Shown here piece by piece: positions 38,737-47,142 of a stretch of 64,000 nucleotides of DNA (its first letter is position 1; each line of letters starts with the position of its first letter). The stretch is from Arthrobacter echini (lineage in GTDB: Bacteria; Actinomycetota; Actinomycetes; Actinomycetales; Micrococcaceae), in contig NZ_SSWH01000011.1 in the NCBI RefSeq assembly GCF_004803505.1, forward strand, positions 28,026-92,025, in the 5' to 3' direction. The notes beneath the pieces are model-generated. The model searched no databases. It was given only the letters and a program-made list of their open reading frames with translations, and had not been told where the DNA came from. The position numbers were made by a program, and so were the translations under genes.

Positions 38737-39681
38737 CTAGGCCGGTGCGATCGAGTGGTTCGCTGAGCCGAACGCCGATCTCAATTGAGCTCCGACGAGC
38801 CGGCGCGCCACATTCGCGTCCTCGATGATGCCGCCCATGGAGACGAACGGATGCACCTCGCCCATGAAGCGCACCGCGGTGACCCGGTTGCCTGCCTCCG
38901 ACATCGCCTGAGCGTACAGTTCACCCTCGTCCCGCAGCGGATCGCACTCACCGGTGATGACGGTGGCGGGAGGCAGATCGGCAAGGTCGGGCTGGAGGGC
39001 CGGTGACAGCCGATGATCGGTGCGGTCGGCCTTCCCTGCGTAGTTCGAGTAGAAGTACCGCAGATTCCGGTTCGTGAGGAAATGACCGTCGGCGAACTCG
39101 CGATGACTGGGTGTCTCCAGGGAAGAAAGGTCCGTCACGGGATAGATGAGCACCTGGTGGACCAGGCGTGGCTGATCACCGCGAAGCTGCTGTGCGACGA
39201 CTGCTGCAAGATTTCCGCCTGCGCTGTCTCCGGCAACTGCCACGCGGTGGCTGTCGATGCCGAGGCCCGTCTCGCCCAGTAGAACGGATCGTGTCACGGC
39301 CAGGGCATCCTCCAGCGCGGCAGGGAACGGATTCTCCGGGGCGAGCCGGTAGTCCACGCTGATGCCGATGGCTCCTGCGTCCGCTGCGATGTCCCGCACG
39401 GTGGAGTCCGCCAGCTCGAGGTCGCCGACCGTCCACCCACCTCCGTGGAAGAAGATGAAGGTCGGGGCCTGTGACGGGGCATCGAACGGGACATAGATTC
39501 TGACCGGGACCCCGGCGATGAGACGGTCCTGCACCTCGGCGAGTTCCCGTCGATCCCCGGTCAGCGGGAGGGACCGTGCGGTACCGGCACGGTTCTGTTC
39601 CGCGGTCTGGGTGTCGAGCGGAGGTGTCGCCGCCGTGATGTCGAGAAACTTCCGTGCGTCGGGATGAACTGCCACGACCAT
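38737..39681 (-). CDS. alpha/beta hydrolase (hormone-sensitive-lipase family esterase)
   Basis: About 314 residues. Oxyanion-hole HGGG in FIFFHGGGWTVGD, nucleophile elbow GDSAGGN, Asp in TGECDPLRDEGE and His in GEVHPFVSM give the full HSL-family catalytic set, with SVDYRLAPENPFPAALED between. The start is uncertain: ATG 39690, ATG 39681 or GTG 39675; GGAGG on the minus strand is best placed for the GTG. Probably a cytosolic carboxylesterase. Confidence 0.9.
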   Translation of the reverse strand: MVVAVHPDARKFLDITAATPPLDTQTAEQNRAGTARSLPLTGDRRELAEVQDRLIAGVPVRIYVPFDAPSQAPTFIFFHGGGWTVGDLELADSTVRDIAADAGAIGISVDYRLAPENPFPAALEDALAVTRSVLLGETGLGIDSHRVAVAGDSAGGNLAAVVAQQLRGDQPRLVHQVLIYPVTDLSSLETPSHREFADGHFLTNRNLRYFYSNYAGKADRTDHRLSPALQPDLADLPPATVITGECDPLRDEGELYAQAMSEAGNRVTAVRFMGEVHPFVSMGGIIEDANVARRLVGAQLRSAFGSANHSIAPA

Positions 39682-39853
39682 TGCCTCCATGGGGTGCTTT
39701 GCCGGGATCGTCACCGTGCGGCAACAGTGCACCTCACCTGCTCAGGTCCATCGCTGCCGGCTCCGGGAAACCCGGCTATCCTAGCTGCCCACAGGAGATC
39801 ACAGGACATCACACGATGGTACGGACGGTCAGCGGTGGATCCGCCCCATTATG

Positions 39854-39859
39854 TAGTGT
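39854..39859 (+). promoter_or_regulatory. leaderless -10 box of galU
   Basis: TAGTGT ends seven bases before the ATG at 39867; no Shine-Dalgarno. Confidence 0.5.
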
Positions 39860-39866
39860 GGTGCCC

Positions 39867-40769
39867 ATGACTTTGCGATCACGCGTGACGAAGGCCGTTG
39901 TCCCCGCGGCAGGCCTGGGAACCCGTTTCCTTCCTGCCACGAAGGCGATGCCGAAGGAAATGCTTCCCGTCGTGGACAAGCCCGCCATCCAGTACGTGGT
40001 CCAGGAGGCCGTCGACGCAGGGCTGACGGATGTCCTGATGATCACGGGTCGCAACAAGCGGGCGCTCGAGGACCACTTCGACCGGGTGCCGTTCATCGAG
40101 CAGACCCTCGAGGACAAGGGCGATCATGACAAGCTCGCGGCCGTACGCCGTCCCTCCGAGCTGGGCGATATCCACTACCTGCGTCAGGGCGATCCCAAGG
40201 GCCTCGGCCACGCCGTGCTCCGGGCGAAGCTGCACGTGGGCGACGAGCCGTTCGCCGTCCTGTTGGGCGACGACCTCATCGATGAGCGCGATCCCCTGCT
40301 CGAGACGATGATCGAGGTCCAGGCCAGGACCGGCGGGTCGGTCATCGCCCTCATCGAGGTGGATCCCCAGCAGATCAGCGCCTACGGTGCCGCCGACATC
40401 ACCGAGATCGACGGCGAGGACCACGTCCGCGTCAACCGGCTCGTGGAGAAGCCCGCCGTCGAGGACGCACCGTCCAATCTGGCCCTGATCGGTCGTTATG
40501 TGCTCCACCCGCGCGTGTTCGACGTCCTGGAGACCACGGAGCCGGGGCGCGGCGACGAGATCCAGCTCACCGATGCACTGCAGACCCTGGCGGCTGCCGA
40601 TGGTGAGGGTTCGGGCGTGTACGGGGTGGTCTTCCGCGGACGGCGCTACGACACCGGCGACAAGCTGAGCTACCTCAAGGCGGTCGTCACGCTGGCGTCG
40701 GAGCGCGAGGACCTCGGTCCGGACCTGCGCGCGTGGCTCAGGAACTTCAGCGACGACTTCTCGGACTAG
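39867..40769 (+). CDS. galU: UTP-glucose-1-phosphate uridylyltransferase
   Basis: Makes UDP-glucose for cell-envelope polysaccharides; 300 aa from ATG 39867 ([20 protein letters not shown]). The nucleotide-binding [32 protein letters not shown]-type N terminus, [11 protein letters not shown] and RLVEKP...[12 protein letters not shown] are complete. The frame is open further 5' but the extra residues are unrelated. Six bases before the GNAT gene, so the two are co-transcribed. Confidence 0.95.
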   Translation: [300 protein letters not shown]

Positions 40770-40775
40770 ACCGCC

Positions 40776-41402
40776 ATGTGGTCGGCAGCCAGCTGGCCTG
40801 TGAACCTCAGGACCGGCTCCCTGGTCCTGAGGCCCATCCGCTACCGTGACAAGGCGATCTGGACGGCGGTGCGCAATCGCAACGCCGAGTGGCTGGCCCC
40901 GTGGGAAGCCTCCAATCCCGATCCGGACGGTCAGCTGCCCACCTATCATCAGATGGTACGGTCGCTGACCGCGCAGGCGCGCACGGGGCAGGCGTTACCC
41001 TTCCTCATCACGGAGCAGCAGCCTGGATCCAGGGACGCCCGCCTCGTCGGGCAGCTGACGGTCTCGGGCATCACCTGGGGTTCGGCCTTGAGTGCCACGC
41101 TGGGCTACTGGGTCGATGCGGCGCGGGCCGGTCGCGGAATTGCGCCCACGGCGGTGGCCCTGGCCACCGACTACTGCTTCGACGAACTCGGGCTGCACCG
41201 GATGGAGATCAATATCCGCCCGGAGAACCGGGCGAGCCTGCGGGTCGTGGAGAAGCTGCGGTTCCGGGATGAGGGACTCCGTCCACGCTATCTGCACATC
41301 GCCGGGCAGTGGGCCGATCACAGGAGCTTCGCCCTCACCGCCGAGGACGTTCCGCGCGGTCTGCTCGGTCCCTGGCTCGAGAACCGGCCCCGGCGGGACT
41401 GA
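40776..41402 (+). CDS. GNAT acetyltransferase, RimJ/RimL type
   Basis: A 208-residue acetyltransferase of the ribosomal-protein-serine/alanine N-acetyltransferase group: LRPIRYRDKAIWTAVRNRNAEWLAPWEA, GYWVDAARAGRGIAPTAVALATDYCFDELGLHRMEINIRPENRASLRVVEKLRFRDEG. The acetyl-CoA loop ARAGRGIAPTA is slightly non-canonical. ATG start six bases after galU, the arrangement expected for an operon. Substrate probably a protein N terminus; not proven. Confidence 0.88.
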   Translation: MWSAASWPVNLRTGSLVLRPIRYRDKAIWTAVRNRNAEWLAPWEASNPDPDGQLPTYHQMVRSLTAQARTGQALPFLITEQQPGSRDARLVGQLTVSGITWGSALSATLGYWVDAARAGRGIAPTAVALATDYCFDELGLHRMEINIRPENRASLRVVEKLRFRDEGLRPRYLHIAGQWADHRSFALTAEDVPRGLLGPWLENRPRRD

Positions 41403-41483
41403 GCCGGACCCGACGCTTTCCCTCGGAGCAGATCGACTCCCGACACACCGAGCGCAATGTGGCGCGGGTGGGTCCTGAACTCC

Positions 41484-41489
41484 TACCGT
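41484..41489 (+). promoter_or_regulatory. leaderless -10 box of the membrane-protein gene
   Basis: TACCGT ends seven bases before the GTG at 41497. Confidence 0.45.
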
Positions 41490-41496
41490 TCTAGGT

Positions 41497-42759
41497 GTGG
41501 TCTTCTCTCTGGACAGCTCCCTGGTGCTCGCGGCGATCGTCGGGCTCTGGTTGGTCTGGGTGGCACCTTGGGTGCTGCGTACCACCCGCCCGGAAGCGGC
41601 AGCAGATGCGCCTGTAGTATCGCGAATCGATGGACACCGTTCCGAGGAAGGGATCACGGCAATGAACACGCCCATGGACACATCGCCGGACGATCCGGTC
41701 CGATCATCCGGGACGGCAGCGGCAGCGGCAGCGGCAGCACGTCCGCCGGCTCCTGGTCGGCCCGTGTCGGACGGGTACGCGGCCGATCCGCCGGAGACCT
41801 CGGACCAGTCGTCGTCCTTCACCCCACGCTGGGGTCGTGTCGGCATAGCGTTCGTGGGTCTGCTGGCCCTGGTCATCGCCTTCCTCTCACTCCTGCTCGT
41901 GCCCTTCGGCATCGTCTCCCCTCTCGTTCCGCTCGCCTTCCTCGTGGTGAGCGTGGCATCGGTCGCCGTGCTGAGATGGCTCGTGCTGCGTTCCCGGAGT
42001 GCCCGCGTCGACGCGGCCTTCGCAGCGGCGATGGCGCCCACGTACGCCCCGGGCCCTGAAGAGGCCGCGCCGCCGTTCGCGTCCTCGGGGTCCCACCGGG
42101 ACACGGTCCTCTTCGACGCCGAGGACACCGGGGCGCAGCCCCTGACGGCCACGGAGCTGCGCACCGCCGCCCTCGCGGTGGCCCACGGATCCTCCGTCGT
42201 CCAGGTGCGCGAGGGCATCGACGGGCAGGAGGACGCCGGGGATCGGGCAGACGGCAACGACGCCGGCTCCGACGATGCAGGCTCCGACGATGCCGGCGAC
42301 AGCGACGACGGGACCGGAACGGAGGCCGACGACGGAGCCGGAGGCCTGCGCGGATCGGCAGGGTCGACGGCCTGGGTACCGGTCGAGGTACCTCTTCCGC
42401 TGTACGTCGCTGCGCCGAAGGCGAATCGTGCCGCGCCGTCACCGCTCGATCTTCCGCAGGCTCGCAGGGCGTCCTCCTCGACGCCGATCAAGGCGGCCGA
42501 AGCGGCTGCACGCAGAACGGACCGGGACGACCCGGCCGTCGGGATCCGGGTCGAGGAGGCTCAGACAGGGCCGGAGAGCGCAGCAGAGGATCCGGCGCCG
42601 AGGGAGCCGGCCGGCAAGGACCCGGCACGGAGCGGATCACCCGACAGCGGGCCGGCGGAACGGCCGGACCCGGGACGCAAGCAGGGTCGTGGTGCTCCTG
42701 AGGGGGAGAGTCACGAGCGACTGGACCTCGACGACGTCCTCCAGCGTCGCCGGGCCTGA
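41497..42759 (+). CDS. actinobacterial membrane protein with long low-complexity tail
   Basis: A 420-residue protein of unknown function. An N-terminal helix (VLAAIVGLWLVWVAPWVLR, about 8-27), an Ala/Ser/Pro-rich linker with an alanine run encoded by GGCAGC repeats, then two closely spaced helices (about 114-158, FVGLLALVIAFLSLLLVPFG and LVPLAFLVVSVASVAVLRW). The cytoplasmic C terminus is acidic and repetitive (DAGSDDAGSDDAGDSDDG) and ends basic (QRRRA). The LWLVWVAPWVLR start is seen in related actinobacteria. GTG start. I cannot assign a role. Confidence 0.75.
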   Translation: MVFSLDSSLVLAAIVGLWLVWVAPWVLRTTRPEAAADAPVVSRIDGHRSEEGITAMNTPMDTSPDDPVRSSGTAAAAAAAARPPAPGRPVSDGYAADPPETSDQSSSFTPRWGRVGIAFVGLLALVIAFLSLLLVPFGIVSPLVPLAFLVVSVASVAVLRWLVLRSRSARVDAAFAAAMAPTYAPGPEEAAPPFASSGSHRDTVLFDAEDTGAQPLTATELRTAALAVAHGSSVVQVREGIDGQEDAGDRADGNDAGSDDAGSDDAGDSDDGTGTEADDGAGGLRGSAGSTAWVPVEVPLPLYVAAPKANRAAPSPLDLPQARRASSSTPIKAAEAAARRTDRDDPAVGIRVEEAQTGPESAAEDPAPREPAGKDPARSGSPDSGPAERPDPGRKQGRGAPEGESHERLDLDDVLQRRRA

Positions 42760-42815
42760 GCCTGCGATTCCTGCCCGAGGAGGCGAGCGCACCCCGTGAT
42801 GGATGCTGCGATCCC

Positions 42816-44090
42816 ATGACCTCCGAACGGCGGCGCCTGCGCGAACAGGACACCATCGGTTTCCTCGCATCACCCGGCCCTGGCGAGCTACTGCGTGCCA
42901 CGCTCGCGGCGGCCGGATGGGAGCTCGGGTCGTGGACCCTGGATTCGCTCCATCATCGCCCGGGTGCAGGAGTGACCGGTCTGTTCTCCCTCGTGGGGGT
43001 GCGGGCCGTGTCCTCGACGGACGCGAGGAACCCTGCCCCACCGACCATGGCCTGCATCACCTCCTGCGCCACCCCCTCGGAGTCCGACCACCGCGTGGTC
43101 CCGCGGGGTGATTCCGGAACGCTCACCTCCTGGCTCCACCCGGCCGATCCCCTCCTGCCCGGACTGGGGCTGGCGCTCGACGCCGATCGTGCCACCGCGC
43201 TCGCCTTCGGCGACGGCGTCCGGCCCGAGGAGAGCGTGCCTGTCCTGCGCAGCTACCGGCCGCTGCGGCGTGCCGTCGTCGTGGTGCGCAACGGTCAGGA
43301 GCGCCGCTATCTGAAGGTCCTGCGCCCGGGCATGGCCGAGCCGCTCGTCCAGCGTCACAGCATGCTGCGCGCGGCAGGAATCCCGGCTCCGACAGTGACC
43401 GCGGACCCACAGCTCGACGTCGTGGCCATGCGTGCCGCGCCCGGCGAACCGCTGGCCGAGCTCCTGCTGCGCGACGGCGCGGCCGAGGTGGACCCGCACG
43501 CCCTGGTGCGCCTCCTGACCTCCTTACCCCGGGGCGTGCTCGAGCTACCGGTGCGTGCGCCCTGGACCGACCGGGTCCGTGACTACGCCGAGGGCGCCGT
43601 CGCTGCACTTCCCTCGGAGGCGATGCGGATCCGCGGACTCGCCCGCCGGATCGACCGCGTGGTGCGGGCCACGGGCAAGGGAGCACTCGTTCCGAGCCAC
43701 GGGGACTTCTACGAGGCGAATCTGCTCATCGCCGGCGGAGCGGTCTCGGGGCTGCTGGACGTCGATGCGCTCGGACCCGGCCACCTCGTCGACGATCTGG
43801 CCTGCTGCGTGGGGCACCTCGCCGTGCTGCCGGGCCTGCACCCCGGGTATGTCCGGGTGCCTGCGGCACTGGCGCGTTTCCTGCGGGCCTTCGACGACCA
43901 CGTCGACCCGGTCACCCTCAGGGCAGGTGCAGCCGCCGTGGCCCTGACGCTGGTCGCCGGAGCGCGACGTCGCGCGCACGGCGGCGGGTCGGAGGCGCTG
44001 TCCCGTCTGGTCGTCGCCGAGCGGTTCCTGGACGCGGCGCTCGCCGGAGGTCGGGCCGACCACGACCTGATGCGCAGCCTCCACGGCTGA
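42816..44090 (+). CDS. aminoglycoside-phosphotransferase-family kinase
   Basis: A 424-residue protein whose C-terminal half is a kinase of the APH/maltokinase fold: Lys in RRYLKVLRPG, Brenner motif VPSHGDFYEANLLI (catalytic Asp), and metal-binding LLDVDALGPGHLVDDLA. The N-terminal about 150 residues contain a variable region. Similar actinobacterial proteins are annotated as phosphotransferases without known substrate; nothing in the context suggests antibiotic resistance. ATG start; convergent with the AlaX-like gene. Confidence 0.82.
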   Translation: MTSERRRLREQDTIGFLASPGPGELLRATLAAAGWELGSWTLDSLHHRPGAGVTGLFSLVGVRAVSSTDARNPAPPTMACITSCATPSESDHRVVPRGDSGTLTSWLHPADPLLPGLGLALDADRATALAFGDGVRPEESVPVLRSYRPLRRAVVVVRNGQERRYLKVLRPGMAEPLVQRHSMLRAAGIPAPTVTADPQLDVVAMRAAPGEPLAELLLRDGAAEVDPHALVRLLTSLPRGVLELPVRAPWTDRVRDYAEGAVAALPSEAMRIRGLARRIDRVVRATGKGALVPSHGDFYEANLLIAGGAVSGLLDVDALGPGHLVDDLACCVGHLAVLPGLHPGYVRVPAALARFLRAFDDHVDPVTLRAGAAAVALTLVAGARRRAHGGGSEALSRLVVAERFLDAALAGGRADHDLMRSLHG

Positions 44091-44096
44091 GGACGT

Positions 44097-44127
44097 CCCC
44101 AGGTGAGCCCGTCAGCTCACACCGGGG
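44097..44127. terminator. terminator hairpin between convergent genes
   Basis: GTGAGC-CCGTCA-GCTCAC core (44103-44120) with outer CCCC/GGGG pairing. The stop codon of the AlaX-like gene lies inside the right arm. Confidence 0.5.
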
Positions 44128-45010
44128 AACCGCTCACCGCGGTGTCCATACGGAGAACCGGCGTGCCACCGACATCGGTGATCCCCAGCGATACAGTGAC
44201 CCCGATTCCTGCCAGGGAGGTCAGATGAGTGCCTCCGCACGGGATCGCGGCGCGGTGTCCGGGGAGGTCGCAGACCCAGCGGCGGCGATCCGTCAGTCCC
44301 GGTCCGTCGACCTCCACACTGATCCCGGCGCCCGTCGACGTCCAGTCCGCGAGGGTGTCGTTGACGGTGCGCGCGACGGCATCGGTATCGAGACCCTCCA
44401 CGGTGAAGCCCTTCCGGCGCAACGACCTACCCAGGCGGTAGTGGTCCACCGAGGAGAACTCGCCGATGGTCGTCGTGTCGATCGCGAGGGCATCGAAGTT
44501 CGGTGTCCCGAGCGCATCCGCGGTGACGTCCTTCTTCCAGCGGTCCGCCACCGCACGATTCAGCGCCAGCGACGCGAGATGGCAGCCGGTGTGTCCGGCG
44601 GACACCGCGTGCCGGTAGGGGCCATCGACACGCACGACGACGTCGTCGCCCTCCGCCGGGGGGTTCGCCTGATCCTGTATGTGGTCTCGGGTGTCGAGCA
44701 GATGCACGACGACGAACGCCCAGCCCTCCGTGCCCTTTCGCACGGGGGAGTCGCTGCCGAGGTGCAGTGCTGCGCCGTCGGTGGCGCCCACCACGCAGTC
44801 CTGCACCGGCCAGCTGTCGGTGTCTCGCGTGAGCGTACCGCGATCGGGGCCCTGGTCGGGCCAGGCGTGGTCGACCGGGTGGAAGGCCGTCGTGTCCAGC
44901 ACCACGGCGAGGCGGCCGTCGTCGAGGTGCTCGACGTGGAGGACGCGCGCCGCGCTGCTGGTATCGCCTCCGGGGTAGGTGACACGGGTGTCGGTGGTGG
45001 GCAGGGTCAT
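44117..45010 (-). CDS. AlaX-like alanyl-tRNA editing protein
   Basis: A 297-residue stand-alone relative of the AlaRS editing domain. FHPVDHAWPDQGPDRGTL at the N terminus matches the AlaRS/AlaX beta-barrel, and the zinc ligands are in HTGCHLASLALN (HxxxH) and IPCGGTHLTSL (CxxxH). It should deacylate Ser- or Gly-tRNA(Ala). ATG 45010 is chosen: its ATGA overlap with the Lrp gene stop shows translational coupling, and the longer frame upstream has no similarity. Co-regulation with an Lrp regulator suggests a link to amino acid imbalance. Confidence 0.82.
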   Translation of the reverse strand: MTLPTTDTRVTYPGGDTSSAARVLHVEHLDDGRLAVVLDTTAFHPVDHAWPDQGPDRGTLTRDTDSWPVQDCVVGATDGAALHLGSDSPVRKGTEGWAFVVVHLLDTRDHIQDQANPPAEGDDVVVRVDGPYRHAVSAGHTGCHLASLALNRAVADRWKKDVTADALGTPNFDALAIDTTTIGEFSSVDHYRLGRSLRRKGFTVEGLDTDAVARTVNDTLADWTSTGAGISVEVDGPGLTDRRRWVCDLPGHRAAIPCGGTHLTSLAGIGVTVSLGITDVGGTPVLRMDTAVSGSPV

Positions 45011-45510
45011 GAGTGGTCGGTGCTCCTCGGGGTGTCGGCCGGCTTCTGCGCGAGGCGCTCGAGCAGCGGTTCGGTCCGGTAGGGAATGTGTTCGTGCAGG
45101 GCCAGGACCGTCTCGGTCCGGATGACGCCCTTGATCCTCAGGACCGAGCGCAGCGCGGCCTGCAGGTTGTGGGTGTCGGTCGCGGTGACGCGGCACCAGA
45201 CATCGCCGCGCCCGGAGATCTCGTGGACCTCCAGGACCTGACTGAGGGTACGCAGACCGGCGATCACGCCGTCGAGTTCCCGGTGGACCACCTCGATCGT
45301 GAGGAAGGCGATCACGTCGTACCCCAGTGCCTCCAGATCGATCTCGCGCCCTCCATGGCGGACGGTGCCGGCACGCAGGAGACGGCGGATCCTGCTCTGC
45401 GCCGTGTTGCGGGCCACCCCGAGGAGTTCGCTCAGCTCGCTGACCTGCGCGCGGGGATCCCGGACCAGTTCGAGCAGCAGGCGCAGATCGAGGTTGTCCA
45501 GCTTGCTCAT
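45007..45510 (-). CDS. Lrp/AsnC family transcriptional regulator
   Basis: A 167-residue feast/famine regulator with N-terminal HTH (LDNLDLRLLLELVRDPRAQVSELSELLGVARNTAQSRIRRL) and C-terminal RAM ligand-binding domain (GYDVIAFLTIEVV...SGRGDVWCRV). ATG 45510 is preferred; a GTG at 45519 is also possible. Two copies of a 20-base direct repeat overlap and precede the start, probably its own operator. Divergent from an MFS gene it may control. Confidence 0.9.
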   Translation of the reverse strand: MSKLDNLDLRLLLELVRDPRAQVSELSELLGVARNTAQSRIRRLLRAGTVRHGGREIDLEALGYDVIAFLTIEVVHRELDGVIAGLRTLSQVLEVHEISGRGDVWCRVTATDTHNLQAALRSVLRIKGVIRTETVLALHEHIPYRTEPLLERLAQKPADTPRSTDHS

Positions 45511-45564
45511 CAAGCTCACATTCTCTCAGTCGGTGATCTCCGTGTTGCGCACCAAGCTCAAATT
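45503..45564. promoter_or_regulatory. 42-base-spaced direct repeats, candidate Lrp operator
   Basis: TTGCTCATCAAGCTCACATT (45503-45522) and TTGCGCACCAAGCTCAAATT (45545-45564) match at 17 of 20 positions. The 42-base offset equals four helical turns, as suits cooperative binding by an Lrp octamer. They cover the lrp start region and face the MFS promoter. Confidence 0.6.
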
Positions 45565-45676
45565 GCTGTGCAAGGTCACTGCAGGGAGATCAGTACACAT
45601 CATCCTAGAGGCATCCGGGCACGACACACCCGGACGTGCGCCTGCGGGGTACTACTGATCGAGGGAAAGCGGTGGG

Positions 45677-46918
45677 ATGAGCGTCGTCGACGAATTGCGG
45701 ATGAGGCCCGTGACTGTGCGCCGTCGCGCCTGGGACGCCTCGCTCGCGGTCCGGCTGGCGCTGGCCATCACGGTGATCTCGACCCTGCTCATCGGCGCCA
45801 ATCTCGCCACCCCGCTCTATCCGCTCATCCAGGCCGAGCTCGGGCTCACGTCCTTCGCCGTCACGATCGCGTTCTCCTCCTACGTCCTCGCTCTGGTGGG
45901 CGGACTCGTCCTCGCTGGCCACTGGTCGGACCACCTCGGCCGACGGGCAGCCCTCGTCCTCGCCGTCGTGCTCGGGCTCCTGGGTGCGTCCCTCTTCGCC
46001 GCGGCCACCTCGCTTCCGATGCTCGCCGCAGGGCGTGCGCTCCAGGGCGGCGCCGTAGCGCTGGCCACGGGTGCCAGTGCGGCGGCACTGCGTGACCTGC
46101 TGCCGACGCGTCCGGAGTGGGCCTCGCGTTTCACGCTGCTGGCCTCGGCAGGCGGGGTTGCTGCCGGTCCCGTGATCGGAGGCCTCCTCTCGCTCCTGCC
46201 GGCACCCACGAGGACGCCGTTCGTCGTCTACCTCGTGGTGCTCGCGGCACTGCTGGTGCCGCTTCTCCTGCTCGACGCGCGGCCGGCCATCAGGGCTGCG
46301 GCCTCCGTCCGGCCGCTGTCCGCCCTCCGGCCCCGTCGACCGGCGGTCGCCAGGGACGTCCGGCGTGCCTTCTGGACGGCGGCAACCGTGGGCTTCCTCA
46401 GCTTCGCGGTCTTCGGGTTCTCCCTCAGTCTCGCACCCACCTGGTTCGCTTCGATCGTCGGCACCACATCGCGACCCGTGATCGGCGTGCTCGCCGCACT
46501 CGTGCTCGCGTCGTCCGCGGTGAGCCAGCTGCTGCCCCCGCAGGGGCGGTTCGTGGCGCCCGTCGGTCTGGCCTCGATGGCGCTGGGAGTGGGTCTGCTG
46601 CCGGTGGCCGCACAGACCGGTAGCGTCACCCTGCTGGTCCTGGCCTGCGTCGTCGCCGGGTTGGGTCAGGGGATGGCCTTCCGGGTGGTCTTCAACGAGG
46701 TGTCCCTGGCGGTCGATCCCGCCCAGCACGCCCAGACCGTGAGCGCCGTCTACGTCATCACCTATCTCGGCAGCGCTCTTCCGGTGCTCGGGCTCGGTGC
46801 GGCGGCAGGCCACTGGGGTCTGGAGGCCTCGGTGACCGTGTTCGCCCTGCTCGTCTGCTCGGCGTGTGCACTCCTGGCCGTCGCCTCCCTGGTGGTTCGG
46901 GGCCGCCCGGCGCGGTAG
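45677..46918 (+). CDS. MFS transporter
   Basis: A 413-residue permease with about 12 helices. Motif A is in GLVLAGHWSDHLGRRAAL and the helix-4/5 region ALQGGAVALATGASAAALRDLLP resembles drug/metabolite exporters. ATG start with GGGAAAGCGG upstream. It is divergent from the Lrp-AlaX pair and shares the 160-base control region containing the direct repeats, so Lrp control is plausible. Substrate unknown; an amino acid or dipeptide would fit the context. Confidence 0.88.
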   Translation: MSVVDELRMRPVTVRRRAWDASLAVRLALAITVISTLLIGANLATPLYPLIQAELGLTSFAVTIAFSSYVLALVGGLVLAGHWSDHLGRRAALVLAVVLGLLGASLFAAATSLPMLAAGRALQGGAVALATGASAAALRDLLPTRPEWASRFTLLASAGGVAAGPVIGGLLSLLPAPTRTPFVVYLVVLAALLVPLLLLDARPAIRAAASVRPLSALRPRRPAVARDVRRAFWTAATVGFLSFAVFGFSLSLAPTWFASIVGTTSRPVIGVLAALVLASSAVSQLLPPQGRFVAPVGLASMALGVGLLPVAAQTGSVTLLVLACVVAGLGQGMAFRVVFNEVSLAVDPAQHAQTVSAVYVITYLGSALPVLGLGAAAGHWGLEASVTVFALLVCSACALLAVASLVVRGRPAR

Positions 46919-46999
46919 CGCACACCACTATCACGGCGCGGCTGTCCCTGACGGGCGCATGGAACTGCGCGTCGTTCGTCGCCGCTTCGCCCTCACGGT

Positions 47000-47142
47000 T
47001 ACACTCGGAGTCTCCGACAGCTTGAACTGACCGCTGCGTGCCCCACCACGCAGAACCTCCAGACGGCAAGCCGGAACCACACGGGTGTGGTCCGCGGGCG
47101 TAGCCCGGCCGAGTAGCTCCTGCCACGAAAGGCACAGCTGAC
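47000..47142 (+). promoter_or_regulatory. promoter and structured leader of the betaine transporter operon
   Basis: A TACACT -10 box at 47000-47005 predicts a leader of about 130 bases. It can form hairpins CTGCGTG/CACGCAG (47034-47053), ACCACAC/GTGTGGT (47076-47091), GGGC/GCCC (47096-47106) and TGCC-ACGAAA-GGCA (47121-47134), the last overlapping the AAAGG ribosome-binding site. I recognise no known riboswitch class. Confidence 0.45.

Noticed and set aside
42816..44090. Aminoglycoside resistance kinase
   Set aside because: Only general APH-fold motifs are shared; chromosomal core context and unusual N-terminal region give no support for a drug substrate.
47000..47142. Known c-di-AMP (ydaO) or glycine riboswitch
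   Set aside because: I could not find the conserved core sequences of either class; only generic hairpins are seen.
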